Assembly: GCA_030280995.1 (NCBI GenBank)
Contig: JASXTE010000010.1
Location: 21,345,823-21,409,822, forward strand
From: Hemileia vastatrix
Taxonomy: Eukaryota > Basidiomycota > Pucciniomycetes > Pucciniales > Zaghouaniaceae
Reading direction: 5' to 3'
DNA: 64,000 bases
A model generated the notes under the pieces. The model worked only from the letters and a program-made list of their open reading frames with translations. It was not told the origin of the DNA and ran no database searches. The translations under genes were made by a program, and so were the position numbers. Positions within the stretch are counted from its first letter, which is position 1, and each line of letters begins with the position of its first letter. Of this stretch, positions 1-9,560 are shown one piece after another.

Positions 1-664
1 AGATGGGGATTTCATGTGGTAAGTTGGAAAAGTTAGCCCCTTCATTTCTACTTTTAATCCCCCTTAATATTGTGTAATATATAGCGTTATTCTTTCTTTT
101 TAAGTCTTTTATTTTAAGGTATTACACATATATACTCTGTTTTTTTCTTATTATTTTATTTTGATGGATTATCCATCTTACCCCAGGATTTTGGCAGTTG
201 ATGTCTTTTTTATTAATTTATTAGTCATTCCTTAGGTTGATGGGCAGGTTTCTAAGCTAGAATGAGGTGTCATTGGCCATGAATTGGATTGGTAAATCAG
301 GACTACAAATTGGAGAATTTTTGGGTACAAAAGGAGGGGGTTTTTAGTCTTGTTTTCTACATTCTTTATCATTACAATTAGAACATATAAACACTAAAAT
401 TACAATAAATTTCATTAGTTCTTTTAAAGTCTTTGAAGGGTGGTTGAATTATGTTCTCTATTTTTCTACCAACTATAAGATTGTGACCCATTTTTAATTA
501 GGGAGATTAAAATTACTGAGATCCTCATATTAAGTTATATTTCAATAATTATTGAATTTGTACTATATTATTTATATAGAACCATTAAAATATTCTATAA
601 AACTGATTATTCAAGCTATTAACATATCTATACTGGAGATAAGCCTGAGAGTGCACCTGGATGT
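1..664 (-). repeat. Family F LTR-like repeat, reverse copy (truncated by window edge)
   Basis: This stretch is the reverse complement, with scattered differences, of 53178-53720, and its right part matches the reverse complement of 49600-49680. The two outer pieces that are split by Harbinger H2 elsewhere are contiguous here around 540-575, so this copy preserves an uninterrupted version of the H2 target. No coding sequence is convincing in it. It probably belongs to a long LTR (family F), because other pieces of the same family sit next to protease and reverse transcriptase remnants at 55460-57736. Confidence 0.6.
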
Positions 665-746
665 TGTCACCGGACGACCTATGCACAAGGTCGAGGATGT
701 TCCTGCAAGAAAGATGAGGGATTTAGAAACTTCTTTGAAGCACAGA
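665..746 (-). repeat. Inverted copy of the LTR 3' end replacing the LTR 5' end
   Basis: Positions 665-746 are the reverse complement of 1352-1433, with few differences. The junction to normal LTR sequence falls in GAAGCACAGA (737-746), which matches both the inverted LTR end and the normal LTR interior (CGAAGCGCAGA at 8177-8187). This looks like template switching or fold-back at about 10 bp of microhomology. Confidence 0.8.
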
Positions 747-1433
747 AAGCAATTCTCCATAGCAACTGCGATTCCCCCTTTGTGTACTTACTGTTCAACT
801 GCGCTAGCCTAAACTCTAAATCTAAATTAGTCAATCTCTCAATAGTGTGCCTTAGTCTCAATTTCAATAAGCGACGCACAGCGCTATGATCAACGTAATA
901 GTACATTAGTAGTTTTCATTAAAAGTTTGTTAATTAATTAAAAGGGGTAAATTGAGCATGGACGGATATTAGCGAAGAGGGTCTAAGTGTATGTTGGTAA
1001 TGGTCAATGGTATGGGAATGGTGCGATGAGAGGGAGGTCAATGCGAGGAGGAATAAAGGATATAAAAGGGTTGGGTATTTGGTTCGATATTCCTTAGAAT
1101 TAAATTATAAAACGTATTTACATTTAATAGTGGTAAAATCTTTAAGTTAAATCATTGTTATTGTATCTTTCTTTTATTTTCTCAATATTCATTTCTAAAT
1201 CCTAAATCTTTGATTATTGAGTTTCCAACCCTTTGTGAGATCTTAAGAATTCCTATTACCTTTAAAACTATTTTATAATTCTTCTCGAACATACCTCAAA
1301 CCTGTAGCTCTTACTTTGAGTGACCTTTGAATCACTTCCTCGAATCATTCCTCTGTGCTTCGAAGAAGTTTCTAAATCCCTCATCTCACTTGCAGGAACA
1401 TCCTCAACCTTGTGGGTAGGTTGTCCAGTGACA
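665..1433 (+). repeat. 5' LTR of copy A with a fold-back left end
   Basis: It is nearly identical to the 3' LTR at 8104-8874 from about 737 onward and ends in the same TGACA. The first 72 bp do not match the start of the 3' LTR. They are the reverse complement of the LTR's own last 82 bp (1352-1433). Both ends therefore begin with TGTC and carry the same terminal sequence inverted. The internal TATAAAAGGG-like stretch near 1059 (also in the other LTR copies) is a plausible core promoter. Confidence 0.85.
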
Positions 1434-1506
1434 GTATAATTTAATTCTCCGTAGTTCTCATTCTTTGCACTACTACGTCCTTTTAGGTGTTTTTAAAAGT
1501 TTTAAA

Positions 1507-2694
1507 ATGGCACCTGTTCAACGCACTCCTCCTACGGGCGCTACTACTAGAGCTCGCACTAGGGGCAGGTCAACAGCCACAAGGTCTGTTTCCCGCACTC
1601 ACTCTTTGGAACCACTCGACCTTAGGGAACGGCAACATTCAGTTAAATCTGTAGAAGACATCCCACAAGATTTTGAGGATTCTAGTGATGAAGAAGAAGG
1701 AGAGGATACAATGCACGAGGCAACATCCGCCCCAGCCAATCACCCTTCTGGTCAATCCTCAGAACCTGGACCATCCAACTCTCTGGAAGATTTCATGAGA
1801 CTCTTCATGAAAACCCTTTCAAATCCAAAGTCTTCAGAGGGATCTAAGTTCAAAACTCCTTCTATGAAATCTCCTGACAAATTTGACAGAGATCACCCCG
1901 ACAGATTGCGACCCTTCTTGCAAACCTGCAAGCTACTGTTCCATAATTACCCTCGAACCTTTAATAGCGACCAATCAAAGGTTGTTTACGCTTCTTCATT
2001 CCTAGCCGGGAAGGCAGCAAGATGGTTTGAACCTTATCTGCTCATGCTTTCTTCGATAGAAACCCACTTACTTATCAATAATTGGGAAAAGTTCGAAGAC
2101 CAACTTTTTACGTTGTTTGGGGACCCTAATGAAACTGACAACGCAGAAATTGAACTTGATTTTATTTGCATGAGTGATAATGGTAAAGCCTCTGAATATA
2201 TCTCGAACTTCAGAGCACTTCAAACTCGAGTAGGTTGGAATGATGCTGCCCTTAAGTATCATTTCAAGAAAGGACTTCCTTTGAGGATTCTGGATCAATT
2301 AAATCTTCACGGTCAGAAGATGACTACTTTAACGGATTTAATGGATCGAACCCTCGAACTTGACAGCGTTTATCAAGGACGACTTCAACATCGTTGATAT
2401 GCCAACAAATCTCAAGGCCTAAACTTTAAATCGGGATTGTCTTCACACCCACGACCAAATCAATCCTCCTTGACTCAATCCAAACCCAATAAGGGAAAGG
2501 ATAAACCTCGACCAAAAGGCTAAACCCCAGGCGATATCAGCAAAGTACTGGATCCTAAAGGGGAACTTAAAGAAGCTGAGAGGAAGAGACGAGCAGATAA
2601 TGGTTTATGTATGTATTGTGGGGGTAAGCACAAGTTGAAAGACTGTGTAAAGTTGAAGGAAAGAGAAGGTACTAGTTCGAAGTCAAAAAACTAG
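1507..2694 (+). pseudogene. gag: gag of copy A (capsid-like plus zinc knuckle), two internal stops
   Basis: The start is the ATG at 1507, because copies B and C begin with the same MAPVQ sequence and the frame upstream is LTR leader. The N-terminus is basic and Ser/Thr-rich, then acidic (SSDEEEGED near residue 60). A retrotransposon gag capsid-like region follows (roughly residues 115-290, with WFEPYLL and FRALQTRVGWNDAALKYHF). Near the end is a CCHC-like knuckle, CMYCGGKHKLKDC, whose C-C-H-C spacing is 2-3-4, one residue shorter than the classical form. Stops at 2395 (TGA) and 2521 (TAA) interrupt the frame; the second is absent from copies B and C. The frame ends at TAG 2692, directly after a slippery heptamer. 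Confidence 0.85.
2685..2691 (+). promoter_or_regulatory. Probable -1 ribosomal frameshift site between gag and pol (copy A)
   Basis: The gag frame reads TCA AAA AAC TAG, so A AAA AAC is a perfect X XXY YYZ slippery heptamer immediately before the gag stop. A one-base backward slip gives K-K-L-V-D-S and leads into the protease frame without a stop. The identical heptamer and stop occur in copy B (36331-36337, minus) and copy C (59778-59784). Confidence 0.75.
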
Positions 2695-4838
2695 TAGATA
2701 GTTTACTTGTGTGCAAAGCAAACTATCTTATCTCTCCCAGTGCACAGAACCTCCATGTCTTAAGGACTGGAGTTGCCTTAAACCGCTTGAGATTCATTCT
2801 TTTTAAGGAGGATATCCCCTTCAGTTGTCTTATAGACTCTGGAGCTTCAATTTCTTTTGTTAGTTTATCTTTTGCCGAGAAGCTTCAACTAACATTTACA
2901 GATGTCAATCGAACTCCAATCTATTTGGTCGAATCAGAGGAACCCAAATATTGGGTAAGTAAGAAAGTTTTATGGGTTTTCAACTTTCCGAACTTTCCCC
3001 CCTTCGAGTGGGAATTATCAGTCCTGGACGCCCCAAGGATGGACGATACCATTCTTGGCCATGACTTTTTAACACATTGGAATCCCAAAATTTATTGGAC
3101 TAAGGGATTGATCACCCCACGCTCTAAGTATATTTCTGATTCTTCAATGCAGGTCAATAGGGAGTTAAACAACCCGCCTGACAATGTCCTACTAGAGTAC
3201 AAATCTCTGCCAGATGACTTGCAAGCATCTGATCTTTCTCTAAATGAGCAATTGGCTAACCCTTCTAGCTCGATGACTTCACTCAAAGAAGATTTAAATT
3301 GCCTCGAAGTAATCAAATTCTGCTCTCTCAATACAGGTATCCCCTCAACAGATTCTCTTGAAGATGAAGAGGACGACCAAATCAACGTTGAAGCCATTAA
3401 ATCAACTCTACCAGAAATCTACCATGATTTCCTCGATGTTTTCTCAATCCGCAAGGCTGATAAGTTACCACCTCATCGACCCTACGACCATCAAATAGAG
3501 TTTATAGGCCCAGTACCTCTGGCAGGTCCTGTCTATTCTTTGTTGAAGGACGAATCTCAAGTTCTTCGAGACTACATTGCCAAGAATGTAGCCAAAGGTT
3601 TCATCAGAGCCAGTAAATTTCCAACTGGCTCCCCTGTCCTCTTTGTAAAAAAGAAGGACGGTAGTCTTAGGTTGTGTGTTGACTATAGAAAGCTCAACAC
3701 AGTCACTAAAAAGAATGCATATCCTGTTCCTCCTATGTCATTACTTCTTACCCTTTTCAATGGTGCTAATTTCTTTTCTAAAATTGATCTTAGAGGTGCT
3801 TACAATCTGATTCTCATTTCAGAAGGTCATGAACCACTGACTGCAATGCGCACTAGATTTGGTAGTTTTGAATATTTAGTTATGCCTTTTGGATTATGTA
3901 ACGCACCTTCAACTTTTCAAACTTTTGTTAATGACATCTTTCAAGATGTTGTTGAACAATTTGTAGTCGTCTATTTAGATGACATTTTAATATTCTCCAA
4001 AACACTAGATGAACATATTCATCATGTTTGACAGGTCCTAAATCGTCTTCGAGATCATGGTCTCTACGCCAAGCATAATAAATGCAAATTCCACCTCAAA
4101 TCAATTGATTTTTTGGGTTTTACGTTGTCCACTGACGGTTTAGTCATGGATGACAAAAAAGTCCAGAAAATCCTGGAATGTCCTGAGCCCAAAAACATTA
4201 AATCGCTCCAAGGATTTTTGGGTTTTGCAAACTTCTATAGAAGATTTATTAAAGATTACTCTAAGACTATTTCCAATCTTACTTCTCTTCTTAGAAAAGA
4301 CATTCCTTTTGTTTTTACTTCTACAGCACGAAAGGAATTCAAAGCACTAAAAACGGCGTTCACCACAGCCCCAATTCTTCGACATTTTGATCCTTCTGCT
4401 TTGACAATAGTTGAGACAGATGTGAGCGATTATGCTATTGCAGGGGTCATCTCCCAATTAAATCCTGAAACAAATTTATTTCATCCTGTTGCTTTTGAGT
4501 CACGCAAACTCATAGCCGCAGAATTAAATTATGAAATTCATGACAAAGAGCTTTTAGGTATTATCCATTGTCTTAAAAAATGGCGTTCTTTTCTTCTCAG
4601 CCTAGATAGTCGTTTTCAAATTTTAACAGATCATATTGCTTTAAAATACTTCATGTCTTCCAAAGTGTTAACCAGGCGTCAAGCCAGGTGGGCTGAATTT
4701 TTGTCTGAATTTTCCTTCTTTATTTCCTATCGCCCAGGTAAAAACTGCATTGTCCCAGATATCTTGTCACGTCGGGACGACGTTTACCCACAGCGGGGGG
4801 ACGCATTTGCTGACAAGAACCCAGCAAATGTGCAATAA
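2686..4838 (+). pseudogene. pol: pol of copy A, first part: protease, reverse transcriptase, RNase H
   Basis: The frame is entered by the -1 shift before 2692. The aspartic protease shows LIDSGAS, with ILGHDFL downstream. The reverse transcriptase shows [19 protein letters not shown] and the catalytic YLDD in VVYLDDILIFSK. RNase H shows TDVSDYAIAGVISQ and LTDHIALKYF. An in-frame TGA at 4029 interrupts the reverse transcriptase where copy B still has CGA. A TAA at 4836 separates RNase H from integrase. The protein would process Gag-Pol and copy element RNA into cDNA. Confidence 0.92.
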
Positions 4839-6340
4839 ATCTTCAACAAATCAATGTTAACGGCTCATCAACTTAATTTGATGACAATTCAATCTTTTCG
4901 AAATCCACTATCTAACATCCTCAAAGCTCAGTCAAAGGACGAATATTGTTTAGGGTTAAAAGACAAAATACTCTCAAAGCAAGGGGCCAAAAGATTTAGT
5001 ATTGAATCAGGTCTATTAGTCTTCGAAGGTAGAGTAGTCATACCCGACAACAATGAGATAAAATTATGGATTTTCAACAGTCGACATGATTCTCCATTAG
5101 CTGGTCATTTTGGGGTTGATAAAACCTACCAGTTAATAGCAAGGGATTTCTTCTGGCCAGGTATGACCATGGAAATCAAGGCCTATATAAAAGCTTGTTA
5201 CGAATGTAATAGGAATAAGGCTCCCCGTCACCGGAAGCATGGGTTGCTTCAACCACTTCCTATTCCCTCTAAACCTTGGGAATCTTTATCGATGGATTTC
5301 ATTTCTCAACTTCCTTTTTCTAATGATTTTGATGCTATATTAGTAATAGTAGATAGATTTTCAAAAATGTCTATTTTCATTAAAACCACTACTACTGCTA
5401 CAGCAGAAGATTTGTCAAAATTGTTTCTAGAATATGTATTTTCCAAACACGGCTTACCAAATGATATTATTTCAGATAGAGGCTCATTGTTTGTATCCAA
5501 ATTCTGGACCCAACTGTGTCGACAACTCAATATCACAAGGAACCTCTCCATGGCCTATCACCCTGAAACTGACGGTCAAACAGAAAGAGTTAACCAAATC
5601 CTCGAACAATATCTTCGAATGTATTTCAGTTACCAACAAGACGATTGGACCACATGGTTACCACTGGCCGAATTTGCTTTTAATAACTCGACTCATTCTT
5701 CGACACGACAATCTCCCTTTGAAACCATTTATGGACGACATCCTCGATTCAACTCAATCCATGTAGTAACTAATCATCCTGCGGAATATTATCTTAGAAC
5801 TATATCACGACTCCAAGAAGAACTTAAAACAAATTTGGAATCAGCGATTTGAAGATACAAGGAACAGGCCGACAAACATCGACAATCTGCTCCTTCCTTT
5901 AAACCAGGCGACAAAGTATGGCTCAACGCATGAAACATTCGAACAACACGACCATCAAAGAAACTGGCTGAAAAGCGCTTGGGACCATTTGAAATCGAAT
6001 CTGAAGTCTCTAAAACTGCATTTCGACTCAAGTTACCTCCTAAATGGTAGGCGATTCACCCTGTTTTCCATGTATCTCTCCTGGAACTGGCTCGAGAAAT
6101 ATCCTAGGGCAAGAACCAACCCCCTCCGGAACCGGTCGAAGTAGAAGATCATCTAGAGTGGGAAGAAGTCTTATCCTTGATTCAAGAATGCGCAAGGGGA
6201 AACTTCAATACCTCATGGAATGGGAAGGCTTCCTCAATGACTCAGACAAAACATCCTGGGAACCAGCCATCAATGTTTCTAACGCCCCTGAACTCCTAAA
6301 ATCTTTTCATTTGAAATATCCTTTAAAACCAAAACCTTAA
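4839..6340 (+). pseudogene. pol: pol of copy A, second part: integrase and chromodomain
   Basis: The integrase zinc region is HDSPLAGHFGVDKTY followed by CYECNRNK (HHCC). The catalytic triad is D in MDFISQLP, D in ISDRGSLF and E in TERVNQILEQ. The C-terminus carries a chromodomain (about 6163-6330: RMRKGKLQYLMEWEGF, then DKTSWEP), which targets integration to marked chromatin in chromoviruses. Stops at 5850 and about 5931 and further lesions around 6048-6130 break the frame; at both TGA codons copy B reads a sense codon (CAA). Confidence 0.9.
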
Positions 6341-7293
6341 AATTTCTTTTATTTTAAATTTTCTTTTTCTCTTAAAAATCTAAAACACCTCTTAAAATTC
6401 TTAGCCTTGTTTTCTTTTTTCTCTCTTCTTCTTCTTTCTTCTCCTTCTATAAAATTTTCTCCAAAACCAACTAAAAGTAAAATCAAAATTAAAATTAAAA
6501 AAAAAAAAATATTAAAATTAAAAATTAAAAATTAAAAATAAAATAAAATTTTTTAAAACAAAATAAAATAAAATAAAATAAAATGAATAGAATAAACATA
6601 AATAATAAAATAAAATAAAAAACTCTTAAATCTCTCTAAATATTTTCTTTCTCTTTTCTTTTTTAATTCTCTAAATACATTCTTTTCTTAAATTTAAAAT
6701 TCTCTTTTTTTTAAAAAAAAAAAAATTTCTTTTCTAAAAATTATTCTCTCTTTAATACTTTCTTTCCTTCGAATCATCAAAATCTTGTACGACACAACCA
6801 TTTCCTCGAACTTAACTTCAACCTCTAAATCTCCCTATAAAATTCTTCGAACAAATGATTCTTCTTTTTCAAATTCTCTTTAAAATTCTAATTCTGTTTT
6901 TTTCTTCCTCTCTTTTCAACTAAAAAATTCCTAAAAAAATCAATAAACAACTTTTCGCAAATAACAAATTCTTCTTTCATTAAATTCTCATTTCAACAAA
7001 CTCATCTCAATCACCAACCATTTTTTTTCTTTCTCTCTTCTCTTACATAAATTTTTCTTTTAAAAACTTAAAACTTCCTTCAATTAAATAACTTCTTTCT
7101 TTCTTATTTAAATTTCTTCTTTCAAATTCTAAAGCAAAATTTTATTTAAAAATTTTTTTTTTCTCTCTCTCCCAAATCTAATAAAAAATAATAATATTCA
7201 CCTACAATAATAAAAAAATAAAAATAAAATAAAATAAAATAAAATAAAACTAAAATACAATTCTACTTTTCTACTTCTTTACATCTCTCCTTT
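6341..7293. repeat. Low-complexity pyrimidine/AT-rich spacer between convergent pol and antisense gene
   Basis: The plus strand is almost entirely T, C and A-runs, with AAATAAAAT-type repeats at about 6480-6620 and 7205-7255, and very little G. Copy B has the mirror-image purine-rich spacer in the same place (31801-32700). No gene is visible. It lies between the 3' ends of two convergent genes, so it may hold both polyadenylation signals. Confidence 0.7.
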
Positions 7294-7991
7294 TCATTTC
7301 AAATTTTTCTCTTTTAATTTTTCTCGAACCAATCTTTTCATCTTCTCCAAAATTACCCTTATCTCCTTCCTACATTTCTCAAATACCTCCTCCTCTCCTA
7401 CCGGAACCACCTCTCCAATCTCCAAGAGTTCCTCTGCCACGTCGAAGGAAGCAGCGTTGATAATTGTATTGACCTCCCCACACAACTCTTCTGAGAACCT
7501 TACTCGTTGACCCTGATGAGGTTTCTTTGACCACACCTGGTCCAGCGTGTCCTCAGTTTCTTCGATTCCACCCGTGACCAGAGGGTTTGCCTCAGTTGGC
7601 AAAAGCAATGCAGGCTCCCCAATTGGGTCTTCAATGGTATTCGATGTCTAAACAAAACTCATCAGTAACCTCATCCCTAAAAAAACAACAACTAAAGCTT
7701 ACTTCGAAGATGGGGTCAGGTTCTAAGAACAACCTTGGAGCCACCTCTACCTCTGCTTCTCCTTCCTCCTCGTCATCTTCAATGACCACCCGTCGTTTCT
7801 TGGGTGTCCGCCCTGGAACAGGGACTTCATCCTCATCTTCCTCCACCAATTCGTCGACTTCTTCTTTGACACCCCGTTTCGAACTCGTGGCCTGGGTTAC
7901 CCAGGTTGCGATCTCGTTGTTCAGCTCCTTATCATTCTCCCCCATCTGCTTTAGGGTGTGGAGGCGTAGGTGTTGGAGTAGGACAATTCAT
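7294..7991 (-). pseudogene. Antisense accessory gene of copy A (zinc-cluster part deleted)
   Basis: It runs opposite to gag-pol. It starts at an ATG (7991-7989) followed by a Thr/Pro repeat PTPTPTPPHPKADGG, as in copy B. A deletion then removes about 110 codons, including the cysteine cluster, and shifts the frame at once. Downstream coding similarity to copy B resumes: IATWVTQATSSKRGVKEEVDEL, RTPKKRRVVIEDDEE, then after an intron LDQVWSKKP and ASFDVAEELLEIGEVVPVGEEE. A 55-nt intron (7702-7648, GTAAGC...TTTAG) joins the two halves in an open frame. The C-terminus is Lys/Glu-rich and helical-looking. Function unknown. Confidence 0.65.
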
Positions 7992-8103
7992 TATAAAGGG
8001 GAAATTAATAAATAAGAAAAAATATATATAGAGAGGAAAGGGAAACTAGTGTGAGAAGATGGCTCAAGCTCAACGGAGCTCGCGATTCTTATACCTGGGC
8101 ATC

Positions 8104-8874
8104 TGTCACGCGCCACGTGACACTCAAGGCAAAAGCAGCTCATTAAATTAATAATATCGAGTTCTTAATCTATACTCGAAGCGCAGAAAGCAATTCTCCA
8201 TAGCAACTGTGATTCCCCCTTTGTGTACTTACTGTTCAACTGTGCTAGCCTAAACTCTAAATCTAAATTAGTCAATCTCTCAATAGTGTGCCTTAGTCTC
8301 AATTTCAATAAGTGACGCACAGCGCTATGATCAACGTAATAGTACATTAGTAGTTTTCATTAAAAGTTTGCTAATTAATTAAAAGGGGTAAATTGAGCAT
8401 GGACGGATATTAGCAAAGAGGGTCTAAGTGTATGTTGGTAATGGTCAATGGTATGGGAATGGTGCGATGAGAGGGAGGTCAATGCGAGGAGGAATAAAGG
8501 ATATAAAAGGGTTGGGTATTTGGTTCGATATTCCTTAGAATTAAATTATAAAACGTATTTACATTTAATAGTGGTAAAATCTTTAAGTTAAATCATTGTT
8601 ATTGTATCTTTCTTTTATTTTCTCAATATTCATTTCTAAATCCTAAATCTTTGATTATTGAGTTTCCAACCCTTCGTGAGATCTTAAGAATTCCTATTAC
8701 CTTTGAAACTATCTTATAACTCTTCTCGAACATACCTCGAACCTGTAGCTCTTACTTTGAGTGACCTTTGAATCACTTCCTTGAATCATTCCTCTGTGCT
8801 TCGAAGAAGTTTCTAAATCCCTCATCTCACTTGCAGGAACATCCTCGACCTTGTGTGTAGGTCGTCTGGTGACA
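8104..8874 (+). repeat. 3' LTR of copy A
   Basis: It begins TGTCACGCGCCACGTGACA, itself a short palindrome around CACGTG, and ends in GGTGACA. It is 771 bp and matches 665-1433 except at the left end. Other LTRs of the family: 26099-26972 (solo, minus), 29954-30755 (minus), 37535-38270 plus 44348-44399 (minus, split) and 57737-58546 (plus). Confidence 0.92.
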
Positions 8875-8879
8875 GATAT

Positions 8880-9119
8880 GGGTATGATTTCAGGGGTACA
8901 ACTCATCAAATTGCTGGAGTAAATCTTTATATTTTAATTTTCTATTTCAGAATATCTTTTAAATTTTTTTTTTCTTTTCAAAAAAAAATCAAATCATTAA
9001 TTTGAATTATTCTTACTAAATATTTTATATTATATAAATTTAAAATTTCTTTTTCTTATATTATACTTTATTTTAATTCATTTCATTTCCTTTTATTAAA
9101 TTTTGAAATGGAGGCAGGG
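8880..9119. other. AT-rich DNA without recognisable features
   Basis: Homopolymer-rich AT sequence downstream of the copy A target duplication. I see no coding or repeat signature. Confidence 0.5.
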
Positions 9120-9560
9120 TTTACCAATATTCAACAAATACTCAATTGTACCTCAAGAAATTATGTTAGTCTTCCAAGACTTTAAAATAGCTAGTTTTCA
9201 AGATTTTGGCTTTGTGCTTTTTGGAACTGTTAGTATGTCAAGACTTTAAACTGAATATTAAAGAAGAAAAATTCAAGAATATACAATCAATGGAATATTT
9301 TGTCCTCCATGACCTTAAAATGGAAATTCATCACTCTTTGGTCCACTATGACCCTATTCTGGAAATTACTTTTGCTTTGGTCCACCAAGAATTTAAACTG
9401 GAAATTCATTCATTATATGGACAGTTTATGTAGGGATTTGCAGAAGGTTAGTCTACCAACACTATAAACTGGTAATCAATTAAAATTTTGGTTCCCAAAG
9501 GTTCTTAATTTGGAATTTTAATCTATTTGGACACTCAATGAAGTCATTTTAAATTTATCA
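9120..9560 (+). repeat. Degenerate minisatellite with a unit of about 40 bp
   Basis: Roughly eight diverged units share the pattern TTGGTCCACCAAGAcTTTAA followed by ACTGGAAATTCATT. Clear units start near 9229, 9301, 9340, 9378 and 9447. The plus-strand open stretch 9206-9433 is a by-product of the repeat. I do not recognise the family. Confidence 0.5.

Larger units (their letters stand above)
665..8874 (+). mobile_element. Chromovirus (Ty3/Gypsy) copy A, near full length
   Basis: Order is LTR, gag, protease, reverse transcriptase, RNase H, integrase, chromodomain, a low-complexity spacer, an antisense gene and LTR. That is a chromodomain Ty3/Gypsy element with an extra gene. The flanking 5-mers are GATGT (660-664) and GATAT (8875-8879), a target duplication with one difference. 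Several in-frame stops make it non-autonomous. Copy B (29954-44399, minus) and copy C (57737-60810) are the same family. Confidence 0.9.
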
